64,000 nucleotides of DNA from Alphaproteobacteria bacterium (GTDB lineage: Bacteria > Pseudomonadota > Alphaproteobacteria > MPNO01 > UBA2964): assembly GCA_012103315.1 (NCBI GenBank), contig WLWZ01000003.1, forward strand, positions 217,426 through 281,425. The letters are read 5' to 3'. Shown piece by piece: positions 15,689 to 28,900 of the stretch. A program made the translations under genes and the position numbers. Within the stretch, counting starts at the first letter, position 1; each line of letters starts with the position of its first letter. The notes under the pieces were generated by a model. It worked only from the letters and a program-made list of their open reading frames with translations. It was not told the DNA's origin and did not search any database.

Positions 15689-15932
15689 CTTTTATACCAA
15701 GGTCAAAATCGTGAAGCGAGGCCTAGCCTTGAAACACGGTAGATCAAAAAACTGCGCCAGTAAGCGTTGGGCTGAATTGAAATTGTCATTAGACGACAAA
15801 CTTTGACCCAACTCAAAGTAGATCGACTAAAGTTCATTTCATCCAGGAATAGAAATGTGTTGTTCAAATGATTAAATATTTGTTATAAAGGGCGAGTATT
15901 TCACGAAAAACTAAACTTGGAGAAGAAGAATC

Positions 15933-16256
15933 ATGGCTTGCCCCAGAATGTCTGATTTCAGTGCTTGGATCAATTTGATGCCCCCCGGCCCGAGCCAATT
16001 GATCGTCGTGGGCAAAGTTGTGACGAATGGCGGCAACTTGCAGCCCAAACTGACTGAGCGGGTGCCGCCGGGGATCAATCCGGTTATCCTTATGCTGGAC
16101 CTGACAATCGAAAAGACGGGCAATGTCGGGACCGAAGACGTTGCACCACGCGATGTTCGATTCGAAAGGCCAGCCGAACAAGGCCAATACGAAACGGTCG
16201 AGATTTACTTCGAAGGCGAGCTCTGCCAGTCATTGGACGTCGGCGAAACTCATTGA
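15933..16256 (+). CDS. Hypothetical protein, 107 aa
   Basis: The ATG at 15933 has a purine-rich GGAGAAGAAG just upstream. No signal peptide or membrane span is seen. The sequence alternates short strands (LIVVGKVVTNGG, PVILMLDLTIEKTG, YETVEIYFEGELC), suggesting a small beta-sandwich. I do not recognise the family with confidence. From memory it resembles short proteins encoded beside bacterial tyrosinase-family genes, and the decayed gene just downstream fits that, but this is weak. It lies just inside the left direct repeat. Confidence 0.5.
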   Translation: MACPRMSDFSAWINLMPPGPSQLIVVGKVVTNGGNLQPKLTERVPPGINPVILMLDLTIEKTGNVGTEDVAPRDVRFERPAEQGQYETVEIYFEGELCQSLDVGETH

Positions 16257-16385
16257 TCTGCACCCAGCTGTAAGGCTTAGGCGCCTGACCGATTAAGGAG
16301 ATTGAGCGAACAAGGCTGCGGCAGAACTTGCAAGCTGCATCTACAGCGTGATCGGTAGCACCCTTCGTGGATGGGGGAACACTTA

Positions 16386-16665
16386 ATGAGAGTTGAGATA
16401 GAGTTTACCAAAACGTCGGCGGATGGGCGCACATTCCTATCGTGCACCCTGCCGAAGCGAGCGTCCGTCTGCTAGACATACCCACCCCGCATCCGCAGAG
16501 CGTCAGAGTTCAGCTCAGCAGTCGCTCCGCGCCAGGGGCGGCGCGCTCGTATTCTCGAATGCGTGGGACATTGCGGGCTAGGATACGATCGGACTCGACA
16601 TGCCACTCGATGGTTCGCCGGTCAGCGTGTGGATCGCGGGCAAGTTCGACTGCTGACGGGCCGTT
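16386..16665 (+). pseudogene. Decayed gene, possibly the N-terminal domain of a tyrosinase-family protein
   Basis: Protein-like sequence continues across three frames. It begins at an ATG (MRVEIEFTKTSADGRTFLS), moves frame near 16440 (EASVRLLDIPTPHPQSVRVQL), and again near 16535 (GGALVFSNAWDIAG, a stop, then LDMPLDGSPVSVWIAGKFDC and a stop). At least two frameshifts and two stops are needed to read it, so it is broken. The order of motifs resembles the N-terminal domain found before the copper domain in some proteobacterial tyrosinases; this is recalled, not searched. It suggests the RTX locus was inserted into or replaced older DNA here. Confidence 0.45.
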
Positions 16666-16695
16666 GCAGCCCCACTGATGGGGTGCAGGTTAAGA

Positions 16696-16769
16696 TGGTG
16701 GTGGACGCAGTCTCTCGCGAACTCGTCTCTGCGGTTATTTCACTGATCATCAAGGAAATTACAGGGAAT
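16696..16769 (+). repeat. Dispersed ~74-bp repeat, copy 2
   Basis: Similar to 14228-14301 in the same orientation; differences are single bases. It lies between the decayed gene and the 3' end of the giant RTX gene, on the other side of the left 95-bp repeat from copy 1. Confidence 0.7.
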
Positions 16770-16922
16770 AAAAACGAAATCGAACAAAAAACATAGAATT
16801 TTTTTGCCGACAAAGCCAAGTAATATCACCCTTTAAGCCTTTATTTCCCAAAACATCGAACAGGGAAATTTCGAGCCATATCTGCGAAGACTTATAGATA
16901 AACAGGGAGAATATTCGTGGTA

Positions 16923-19900
16923 TCACGTCCAGTTCGCGGCGATCGTTGTATTCAAATCCGTCAGGTTCTGACCCGAGAAAGTGTCGCTCAATTCTGTATC
17001 TCCGACTGCGGGCGCAGAGAACGATGCCATCGCGTTCACCAAATTTTGGACGTCCGCCGCAACGAGATCAGACCCGTCAGACACTTCAAAATCGAGACGA
17101 TTATCGGTGCCGACATACCAGGCTTTAACTCGCATGTGATCGTCTGTCCCAATAATCTTGACGAGCAAGTCATCGCCACTTTGCTGGAACCAGAGCTGGT
17201 CTTCATCAATGCCGGTCGCAAATGCCACCTTATCGTTAGAAGAAGACTCACCGGTGTTATAGATGAGATCACCAGCGCTCCCACGATCAAATTCGTAAGT
17301 ATCATCTCCGGTGCCACCATAAAGGTAGTCTGTACTATCACCGCCAATCAGCGTGTCATTATCGTTACCTCCATAGAGCCAGTTAATACCGCCCTCGCCG
17401 TAAAGTGTGTCGTTGCCGTTTGAGCCGTGGAGCGTATCGTTGCCATCACCGCCATGAACTTCATCGTCCCCGGCTTCTGCCCAGAACAAGTTGGCGCCGG
17501 CATCTCCATAGAGTGTGTCTGCATGCAAGGTGCCGCGCAGATTTTCAATGTTTGCGTAGGTATCACCCTGCGCTTCACCCGTCCCCGCTACTGTGCCTGA
17601 GAGATCGACCGTTATACCGGCGCTCTGGTCATAATAAGACACCCAATCAACGCCAGTGCCACCATCAAGCGTATCCGCTCCGGCACCGCCATACAGCCAG
17701 TCATCCCCGGCTTCGCCATTTAGGGTGTCGTTGTCAGCACCGCCATAAATGACATCGTCGTCATTGCCACCATAAACCAGGTCTGCTCCGGCATCGCCAT
17801 GAATGGTATCGGCCCCGTCCTCACCGACAAGTAAATCATTGTCGTCGCCACCGTGGATCATGTCATTGCCAGCACCACCCCTAAGGTGATCTGCACCGCC
17901 GCGGCCAGTCAGCGTATCGTCACCGCCATGGCCGTACAGGCTGTTGCCGCCATCATCACCATAAAAAGTATCTCCGTAATTGGTCCCCTCAATGTTTTCA
18001 ATACCGGTGAAGCTGTCACCTGCACCGTTACCGGAACCACTGCCAGCGCCACCATTGACAAGATCTGCGGTGACACCGCCGGTCTCACCCGTATCGAAAT
18101 ACCGGACGGCATCAGACCCGTTTCCACCAATGAAGCTATCCGCGCCAGTTGAGCCGAAGAAGACGTCATTACCATCGCCACCGTCCAGCATGTCATCGCC
18201 GGTACCCGCGTGCAGATAGTCGTTGCCATCTTCACCATACAGCGTGTCATTCCCACCATTTCCATAGAGCGTGTCGTTACCCGCACCGCCCCAGACTGTA
18301 TTGTCCCCGTCAAGCACGACGATGAAATCATTAAAATCAGAACCTATTATGTTCTCAATGGAGCCATAGCTATCTCCCTGAGCGTCACCCGTATTCTGAC
18401 TGACGTTCTGCAAGTTCACCGTAACATCGCTGCTTGCTCCAGCATAAGACGCCGTATCAATACCAGCGCCGCCATCCAAGGCATCTGCACCCGCACCACC
18501 AATCAGCGTGTCATTGTCGTTACCACCAAACAACAGATCCGCGCCAGCACCACCGGTCAGAGTGTCATCACCATCCTGGCCATGGAGTGAATCGTTACCT
18601 GCATCACCATTCAGGGTATCCGCACCGGCATGGGCGTAAATTGTATCATTGTCGTCGCCACCCGAGAGCACGTCATCGCCGTTGCCACCTTCAAGCAAAT
18701 CAGCGCCCGCTCCACCATCCACAATATCGTCACCGTCACCGCCGTGAAGAGTATCCGCACCAGCTCCGCCATCGATCGTATCGTTGTCCCATTCGCCATA
18801 CAGGAAGTCATCACCGGCACCGCCATACATAAGGTCATCACCAACACGACCCCAAATGGCGCTTCCGGATGCGCTCGCTGTCAGCGTATCGGCAAAGTTA
18901 CTGCCGTAGAAATTCTCGATACTGACATAAGTGTCGCCCGCTGCCTCGCCGGTATTCAGTGAAAGATTAGAGAGATTTAACGTGACCGCAGCACCAGCAT
19001 ATTTGTAGCTTGCCCAATCCACACCGGCGCCACCGTCAAGCAAATCAGCACCGAGACCGCCACGCAGCGTATCATCGCCATCACCACCATAAAGTTGATC
19101 ATTACCATCACCGCCCCATAGAGAGTCATTATCGGCATGTCCGTTCAGGATATCGTTGCCACTATCACCAAAGAGCGAGTCATTACCATCATGGCCACTG
19201 ATTGTGTCGTTGCCTTCTCCACCGTAAACGGTGTCATTACCCGCATTGCCCCAGACCGTATCGTCACCATTCCCAACATAAATGGTGTCATCACCACCTA
19301 GGCCATCGATGATGTTGGCGTTTATATCGCCATACAGAATGTCGGCGTGGTCTGACCCGCGGAGGTTCTCAATGCTGGTAAAGGTGTCACCCGCCGCGTC
19401 ACCGGTGTTCGCTGAGGCATTGCCAAGATCTACCGTCAGGCCCGTTAGAGCATCGCTATAGCTCGCCCAATCCGTACCGGCACCACCATCCAGCGCATCC
19501 GCACCAGTACCGCCATAAAGGGTATCATCGCCATCCCCACCATCAAGCGTATCGTCGTCATCAAGGCCATAGAGTTGATCGTGACCGGCACCACCATAGA
19601 GCGTGTCATCGCCAGCATGGCCCCATAATATGTCGTTACCCGCATCACCATAGAGCGTGTCATTACCATCATGACCACTGACCGTATCATCACCATCATC
19701 GCCATGAACGATATCATCACCGCCATTACCCCATACTGAGTCATTACCGGCACCGCCATAGACCGTGTCATTACCGGAACCACCATCGACGGTGTTGGCG
19801 TTCGCATCGCCATACAGAATGTCGTTGTGGCCCGACCCGCGGAGGTTCTCAATGCTAGTGTAAGTGTCACCCACCGCCTCGCCAGTGTTCGCTGAGGCAT

Positions 19901-22900
19901 TGCCAAGATCTACCGTCAGGCCCGTTGAAGAAAATTGGTAACTCGCCCAGTCGGAGCCCAGACCACCATTCAATATATCAGCACCGGTGCCGCCATAGAG
20001 ATAGTCATCCCCATCTTCACCGGAGAGCGTGTCGTCACCAGCATCACCATGCAGCTGGTCATTACCCGTACCGCCCAAAAGCGAGTCGTTGTCGTAACCA
20101 CCATAGAGTGCGTCGTGGCCGTCAGCGCCGCGAAGGTCATCTGCCCCGGCACTACCAAAGAGCGTATCGTTACCGACGTCACCCCACAGGTAATCATCGC
20201 CTTCATTACCAGTCAGGGTGTCATTGCCGGCACCACCATAAAGCTCATTGTTGTTGGCATCACCGCGCAACGTATCGTCGTAAGACGAGCCCTCAAGGTT
20301 TTCGATACTGGTGTAGACGTCGCCTGCAGCAAACCCCGTATTATTTGCAACATTGCTGAGATCTGCTGTTAGACCCGCTGTGGCATCGATGTAGACCGCC
20401 CGATCATTACCAGCACCGCCATCCAGATAGTCGGCACCATCACCGCCCAGCAGGCGGTCATCGCCATCACCGGCATGCAGTGTGTCATTGCCGCCTTTAC
20501 TCTCCAGCCAGTCATCTCCGCCAATGCCATAGATCGTGTTCGCATTCCCATCACCGATCAGGATATCGTCATGCGCCGAACCATGCAGATGTTCTATACC
20601 TGAGTAGGTGTCACCAGCAGCTTCACCGGTATTGTTGGCACTGTTGCTGAGGTCAGCAGTAACACCCGCGGCAGTGCCGGAATAATTGGCTGTGTCATCG
20701 CCAGCGCCACCAATAAGCGTGTCAGCCCCAGCGCCGCCGTTCAGCGTGTCATCACCGTCAATGCCAAACAGGTAATCATTGCCGTCGTCGCCGTTAATGG
20801 TATCAGCACCAGAGCCACCATTCAGTGAGTCATTACCGGCACCACCACTGACTGTGTCATCACCAATGTAGCCATAGATAGTGTTGTCATTCGCATCGCC
20901 GGTCAGCGTATCGTCATGCGACGAGCCATGCAGATTTTCGATATTTGTATAGCTATCACCTGCGGCATCGCCGGTATTGCTACTCGCATTGCCGAGGTTT
21001 GCCGTTACACCTGCCGCCGCATGTTGATAGTCGGCAACGTCATTACCGGCACCACCATCCATAGCGTCGGCACCCGCTCCACCGCGCAGAGTATCGTTAC
21101 CCCCGTCGCCATAGAGCGTGTCATCACCCGCATTGCCATAGAGGAAGTCGTTGCCGTCTTCGCCGTGGATGACATTCGTTCCACCATCACCGATCAGCGT
21201 ATCGGCATGGTTTGAACCCCAGATATCTTCGATGCTGACATAGGTGTCGCCTGCGGCCTCGCCTAAATTGTTCGCGCTATTGCTAAGGTCCGCCGTGACA
21301 CCCGCTGAAGCATTCCAGTAAGACACCGAGTCCGTACCGGCACCGCCATCGAGCAGATCAGCGCCCAAACCACCATTTAGAAGGTCATTACCATCAGCGC
21401 CATAAAGGTTATCCGCACCGTCATAGCCTTTGAGAATATCGTCTCCACCGAGACCGGAGAGCCAATTGATTTGGGCATCACCATGCAGCGCATCAGCGAA
21501 CTGAGAGCCCTCCAGGCTGTCGATGCTAATATAGGTGTCACCTATAGCTTCGCCTGTGTTGTTGGCTGTATTCGCGAGGTCAACTGTGACGCCGATTGTT
21601 GAGTCGACATAACTCGCATAATCGCTGCCACTGCCGCCATCCAGCGTATCCGCTCCGGCACCACCAACGAGCACGTCAACATCGTCACCACCATTTAAGG
21701 TGTCATTGCCGAGACCACCGTAAAGCTTATCCCAACCTGCACCGCCATTGAGCGTGTCATCACCCTCTTGGCTGTAAATATAATTAACGCCAGCATCACC
21801 GGTTAATGTGTCTGCAAACGCTGAACCCTCAAGATGCTCGATGCTGATGAGGACATCACCCGATGCGTCACCGCCGCTGGTTTGTGCACCCGCTATCGTC
21901 AGATCAACTGTGACCCCAGCGGTCGAGTTGAGATAACGCGCCCAGTCACTTCCAGCGCCACCATCGAGGGTATCACCACCGGCACCACCATCGAGAACAT
22001 CAGCGCCGCTGCCGCCCGTCAGCACATTGACGTTGGCATCGCCATACAGAACATCGTTGTGATCTGAACCGGTTAGATTGTTGATGGAAATATAACTATC
22101 ACCAAATGCCGTACCGGCGTTCAGATTGTGATTTGATAGATTGGCCGTGGCACCTGCCGCAGCACCCGCATACGACACCGTGTCATTACCAGCGCCGCCA
22201 CTGAGCGTATCGTTACCCACCCCGCCAATCAGCGTATCATCACCATTGTCGCCATATAGGAAGTCATTGCCATCGCCGCCAACGAGCCAGTCATCACCGT
22301 TGAAACCCCAGAGTTCATTGTCTCCAGCATCGCCTGTCAGCGTATCCCCAAACTGCGAACCGTAAAAACCCTCGATGCTGATATAGGTATCTCCGACTGC
22401 TTCTCCTGTTTGCAATCCGCCGATCATCAAGGTGGTTACAATACCAGTTGTCGCATACAGGTATGAGGCGATATCCGTACCGGCGCCGCCGTCGAGAGTG
22501 TCATTACCGGCGCCACCGATAAGTGTGTCATCACCGCCTTTACCAGTAAGTGTGTTGTCACCAGTATTGCCGGTCAGGACGTTAGCGAGATCATTGCCCG
22601 CCGCCGTGATGTTCGCGCTTCCCGTCAGGGTGAGGTTTTCAACATGCAGCCCGCCGCCACTACCAATGCCATAGGTTACGGAACTCAGGATCGTGTCGGT
22701 ACCTTCACCGACATTTTCGTTGACGAAGTCCGACGTACTATCGACATAATAAATGTCGTTGCCCGCACCGCCCCACATAACGTCACCGCCGACGCCACCA
22801 TCCAGCGTATCGTTGCCGTCACCACCGTACAGTGTGTCGCTACCATCTTCGCCATAAACAAAGTCGTCACCGATATTGCCTTCAAGATGATCATCACCAG

Positions 22901-25900
22901 CACCACCATGGATGGTGTCATTACCACCCCAACCCCAAACAGTATTGGCACCGGCATCACCGGTGATCGTGTCGCCAAACTGCGAGCCTTCGATGTTCTC
23001 GATACTGACATAGCTGTCACCGGCACCATCGCCGGTATTGTTGGAGGCCTGTGCCAGATCAATCGTCAGACCTGCACTCGCACCGTAATACTTCGCCCAG
23101 TCAGAACCGTCACCGCCGTGTAAATGATCACCACCGGCACCACCTTCAAGACGGTCATCGTGATTGCCGCCATAGAGATAATCATTACCACCATCACCGT
23201 AGAGCGTGTCATTGCCGTCTGAGCCATGAATGGTGTCAGCACCATCGCGGCCATGAACCTCATCATCACCGGATTCCGCCCAGAATAGATTGGCACCGGC
23301 ATCACCCCACAAGATATCCCCATGGAGAGAACCACGCAGATTTTCGATACTGACATAGCTGTCGCCCGCAGCATCACCGGTATTGCTGGAGGCCTGTGAT
23401 AGGTCAACCGTCAGGCCAGCACTCGCACCGTAATACTCAGCCCAGTCCGTGCCGTCGCCGCCATTTAAATGATCGGCGCCATCACCGCCCTCGAGACGGT
23501 CGTCGTGATTACCGCCATAGAGATAGTCATTCCCCTCATCGCCGTACAACTTGTCATCGCCATCCGAGCCATGAAGCGTATCAGCACCGTCCCGGCCATG
23601 AACTTCGTCATCACCAGATTCTGCCCAGAATAGATTGCCTAAATCATCGCCCCACAGGATATCGTTATGGAGAGAACCACGCAGGTTTTCTATATCGATA
23701 TAGTTGTCGCCGAAGGCCTCACCGGTGCCAGTTACCTGCTCCGATAGATCGGCTGTAACCCCGACGATCTGATCGTAATAGGATGCCCAGTCAATACCAT
23801 CTCCACCGTTCAGATAATCGTTTCCCGCGCCGCCAAACAGGGTATCTGACCCGGCACCACCGTAGATCCAGTCCCGTAATGCGCCACCATAGAGTTTGTC
23901 ATCGCCGCCATCGCCATAGAGCGTATCCTGGCCGTCTTCACCATAAATCTGGTCATTGCCGTCGCGACCCCAGATATGGTTATTCACGGTGTTGCCGGTC
24001 AGGACATCGTCGAAGTCTGATCCCGCAAGATTCTCAACATTGGCATAGGTATCGCCAGCGGCGTCATTGGTGTTCAGCGCCGCATTCGCGAAGTTAGCCA
24101 CAACGCCGACAGTCGAGTAAGCATAGCTCACCTGATCGGTGCCATCTCCGCCATCGATGCTATCGGCACCGCCTTCACCAAACATAATGTCGTCGCCAGC
24201 GCCACCGATCAGCGTATCATCGCCGTCACCGGCATACAGCCAGTCACGCGCATCACCGCCATCGAGAATGTCATTCCCGGCACCACCGTAGAGATTGTCG
24301 GTCCCTGCCTCGCCGTAAAGGACGTCAGCGCCATCCGCGCCGCTGAGGGTATCGTCATCGTCACCACCATAAAGGGTATCATTCCCATCTTGCCCCGACA
24401 GGTTATCCTCACCGCTACCGCCGATCAGAAGATCATTCCCAGCACCACCGATAAGCGCATCATCACCACCATTGCCCCAAAGGGTATTGGCATTCCCGTC
24501 ACCGGTGAGGGTATCGTTACCTGCTTCCGATCCAGCGAGGTTCTCTATCTCAGTGTAGGTGTCTCCAGACGCTTCACCGGCAGAGCCAGTGTTCGTAACA
24601 AGACTGGCCGTTACGGCACTGGCTGCATGGTAATAGTTAGCCGTGTCCGAGCCATCACCACCATCCAGCGTGTCTGCATCTAGCCCGCCATAGAGATGGT
24701 CATCCCCGTCGCCACCGAGCAAAGTATCGGTCCCGGCGTCGCCGTACAAAATATCATTACCACCTTCACCATACACGCCATCATCACCGGCACCGCCGCG
24801 AACGGTATCATTTCCTTCAACACCGTTAAGCAAGTCATTGCCAGCACCACCCGTGATGGTGTCATCGCCGTCATAGGCGTTTACTGTCATGCCGGTAGAC
24901 CCGACTGTTATGACATCGTCTAGGTTAGAGCCAAACACGGATTCTATATTGGTATAGCTATCGCCTGCAGCATCCCCGGTGTTGTTCGCAGTGTTAGCAA
25001 AATCAACTGTAACGCCCTCTGTCGCGCTCAAGTAGGATGCCACATCAAACCCTGTGCCACCATCAAACGAGTCGGCACCCGCACCGCCATCAAGCGTATC
25101 GTTGTTATGGCCACCAATCAGCGTGTCATCACCGGCACCACCAACCAACGTATCAAGACCGGAACCGCCGTCGAGCGTGTCATCGCCGTCATTGCCTTCA
25201 AGGACATTGGCATTGCCATCGCCAGTCAGCGTGTCGTCAAAGGCCGACCCGGCAATATCTTCGATGCTGGCATAACTATCACCATCAGCATCGCCGCCAT
25301 TATTGGAAACATTGGAAAGATCCGCGGTTACCGCCGCTGCAGCAAATTTGTAGGACGCCTTATCAGTTCCGGCGCCACCATCCAATGTGTCACCGCCAAC
25401 CCCGCCGTCAAGAATGTCATCACCGTCGCCACCGATCAGTGTGTCGTCACCGAGAGCACCGACCAGACTGTTATTATTGATATCGCCCGTTAGCGTATCG
25501 GCGAAATCAGATCCAAGAAGGTTTTCAATGCTGACATAGCTGTCACCAGCGGCATCATTCGTATTCAACCCGCTATTCGCGAGGTTTGCGATTACACCAA
25601 TTGTTGCCGAAACATAGGATGCCGTATCCGCGCCCAATCCACCATCCAATGTATCACCGCCGGCACCCCCTGACAGGGTATCGTCACCATCACCAGCATT
25701 CAGCGTATCGTCACCGTCACCGCCTAACAGGTTGTCATTGCCGTCACCGCCATCAAGAATGTCATCGCCCTTACCACCTGCGAGCGTATCTTCCCCGGCA
25801 TTGCCTGTAAGCGTATCAACGCCGTCACCACCTAGCAGCGCATTATCACCCGCGTCGCCCGTAAGTGTATCCGCCTGATCCGACCCTCGAACGTTCTCGA

Positions 25901-28900
25901 TATTGCTGAGTGTATCTAATCCTTGATCTGCACCGATGGTTTGCTGACCGGCGTTATTGAGGTCGACTGTGACACCGCCACCTGTCGCCAATGAGTAGTC
26001 AGCTGTGTCTACGCCATCGCCGCCATCAAGCGTATCGTCTCCGGCACCACCCGCCAATGTGTCAATGCCCTCAGAGCCAAACAAGTCGTCAGCGCCATCA
26101 CCACCATCGAGCGTGTCATTTCCGACATCACCCCACAGGTAGTCATCACCGGCATTACCTATCAGCGTGTCATCACCCGCTTCGCCGTAGAGTTCATTGT
26201 TATTGGAATCACCCGTCAGTGTATCGTCGTAGAACGATCCCTGGAGATTCTCGATACTGGTATAACTGTCGCCTAAAGCGAAACCTGTATTATTAGCGCT
26301 GTTGCTGAGATCAGCTGTAAGACCTTCTGTTGCGTCAATATAAACCGCACGGTCACTTCCGGCACCACCATCGAGCACATCGGCACCTTCACCGCCTAAC
26401 AAGCGGTCGTCGCCATCGTCCCCTACCAGAGTGTCATCACCCGCTTTGCCTTCTAACCAATCATCGCCAGCCTCACCATGGATGACGTTGGCATTGGCAT
26501 CGCCGATGAATATATCGTCATGGATGGATCCCCAGATATCTTCGATGCTGGTATAGCTGTCGCCCGCTGCCTCACCTGTATTATTAGCGCTGTCGCTTAG
26601 GTCAGCCGTAACACCCGATGTCGCATACCAATAAGAGACGGAGTCTGTGCCGGCACCGCCATCGAGCGTATCTCCCCCCACGCCACCATTGAGAAGATCG
26701 TCACCGTCACCGCCAGTGAGCACGTTGTCATTGGCATCGCCGATAAGAATATCATCACCACTGCCGCCACTGAGGTTTTCGATACTCGTGTAGCTGTCAC
26801 CCGCAGCCTCGCCTGTATTAACGGCCGCATTTGCGAGGCTTGCTTTGACGCCTGCCGTATCGTTTCCATAATCGGCGCGGTCCGTTCCGGCACCACCATC
26901 GAGCGTATCAGCCCCGGCGCCGCCTCGCAGGATGTTGTCGTTATCATCACCGGTCAGCGTATCGGCATGGTCCGATCCTTCGAGCCCTTCGATATTGCTA
27001 TAAGTGTCGCCAGCCGCATCGCCTGTATTATTGGAATCGTCAGACAGATCAGCTGTTACGCCGGTCGACGCATCGGAATAAGAGGCCAGATCAGTCCCGT
27101 AACCGCCCTCGAGATCATCCGCGCCAGCCCCACCGATGAGCACGTCATCGCCAACACCGCCATCCAGCGTATCATCACCAGTACCGCCCTCAAGACGGTC
27201 ATTGCCGGCACCACCGACAAGATCATCGTTGTCTGTACCACCCTGGAGGATGTCATCGCCTTCACCGCCATCCAGCTGGTCATCACCACCGCCACCGATC
27301 ACCAAATCGTTGCCACCGCCAGCGGCGAAGATGCTGACATCCATGCCGCCCAACATCACATCATTGGTATCGCCGACTATATAACCGCCCAGTGCAGAAA
27401 GTGTTCCGCTGTTTTGGACATTATATTCGAGATCATCAAATTTAAGGAGCTCGATACCTTCAATCGTATCTGTCCCGCCTAAACCAACATCGTCAGTTAC
27501 CGTTATTTCGGTGCCGGAATAATCAATCGTATAATCAAGGAAATTACCTGAGAACACCGCCGTATCGTGACCATCGCCACCGATCAGCGTGTCACTGCCG
27601 TCCCCGCCAATCAGCGTGTCATTGCCATCGCCACCATCGAGCGTATTGGCTTGATCATTACCGGTAATCTCATTGGCGAGTTCATTGCCAGCACCGCTCA
27701 CCGCCGTCCCCGTCAGGGTGAGATTTTCGATGGATGTTGCTTCAGTCGATTGCAATCCACTAAAGCCTGTAGGTGGCGTTTCAGAGAAAGCAGATTGTCC
27801 GAAGTTGAACGCCGCAATATTTGTAGCACCAATATTGTAACCAGAGGCCGCGGGGACAATCTCATTGGCGATCCCCGTTGAAACCGCGCCAACTCCCGTT
27901 TCGGGATTGCCGTTGTTTAACCACGTGCCATTGCGCCCAATCCATAGATTGCCGTTATCATAGGCAAACATCACAACATCGCCGGTCGCCAATGAGGAGC
28001 CATAATCTATCCCCGAGACCCCGTTGCGATCCACCCTTAGACCGTCGGTTATGCCGATGCTATCAACACCCATGGCACCACCAGGATAGTCATTGACGTC
28101 AAAGACTTCGTCAGCGTGCATGACACCAAGTCTCAGCGTACCAGACCCTGTATAAGTTGCCGTGACCTCCCAATAGCTCTTATCTGTCGCGGTATGGGTA
28201 GCAACCACACCGTCGAGGTATGATGAACTCGTGCTTATATGGAGATCCTGGCCATTGTTTTGCAACAAACTGCCGTACACCAAAGACGCATTTGCCGCAT
28301 CCAGTGTCGCGAACGGGCGGTTCGCCGCGGAAAGATCGAAATCGATCGAAGACTCGACCGTATCCGTACCTTTATCATCGGCTTCGATAACACAGTCATA
28401 TTCGCTATCGACGATGTAAGTGTCGTCTCCGGCACCACCGCTCATTACGTCATCGCCAGCGCCGCCATCGATCAGATCATCGCCGAGCCGACCATCAATG
28501 GTGTCATTAACTGCGGTACCCTCTATATAGTCATGACCAGAATTTTTGGCGTAGGGTACATTGGCCGTCGATAGAGCATCAAAGCCACTAGGCGCAGAAT
28601 ACGAGAATCCTGTCTGACCAAAGTTGAAGGTAAGGTCTGTATCTGTTGTAGACGTGCTGGTGTAGGAACCAAGTGCCTCAAATGTACCGGTCAGCCCTGT
28701 ATAGGCCGCATTCGTCGTATCGCCAGCTTCTATCTCTGCTGCTGTCGCACTACCTTGCCAAGCACCGTTCTTGGAGAACCAAATAGCGCCACTATCGAGA
28801 TCAAGAGCAACACCGATAACATCGCCAGACCCATAACTGTCTCCGTAAGACGTCATCACCCCATCAGTGCGGACTGATCCTCCTGATAGGTAGCCATAGC

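Larger units (their letters stand above)
15125..15932. other. 808-bp gap without a convincing gene
   Basis: It holds the left copy of a direct repeat shared with the tRNA region (15398-15491) and a terminator-like hairpin (15671-15688). An 86-codon minus-strand frame at 15413-15673 overlaps the repeat and has no ribosome site or family likeness. The gap may contain remnants of an insertion boundary. Confidence 0.6.

Noticed and set aside
17300..27700. Regularly spaced short repeats resembling a CRISPR array
   Set aside because: The repeats encode GGxGxDxLx nonapeptides in one continuous frame, vary in sequence, and have no constant repeat/variable spacer pattern or cas genes.
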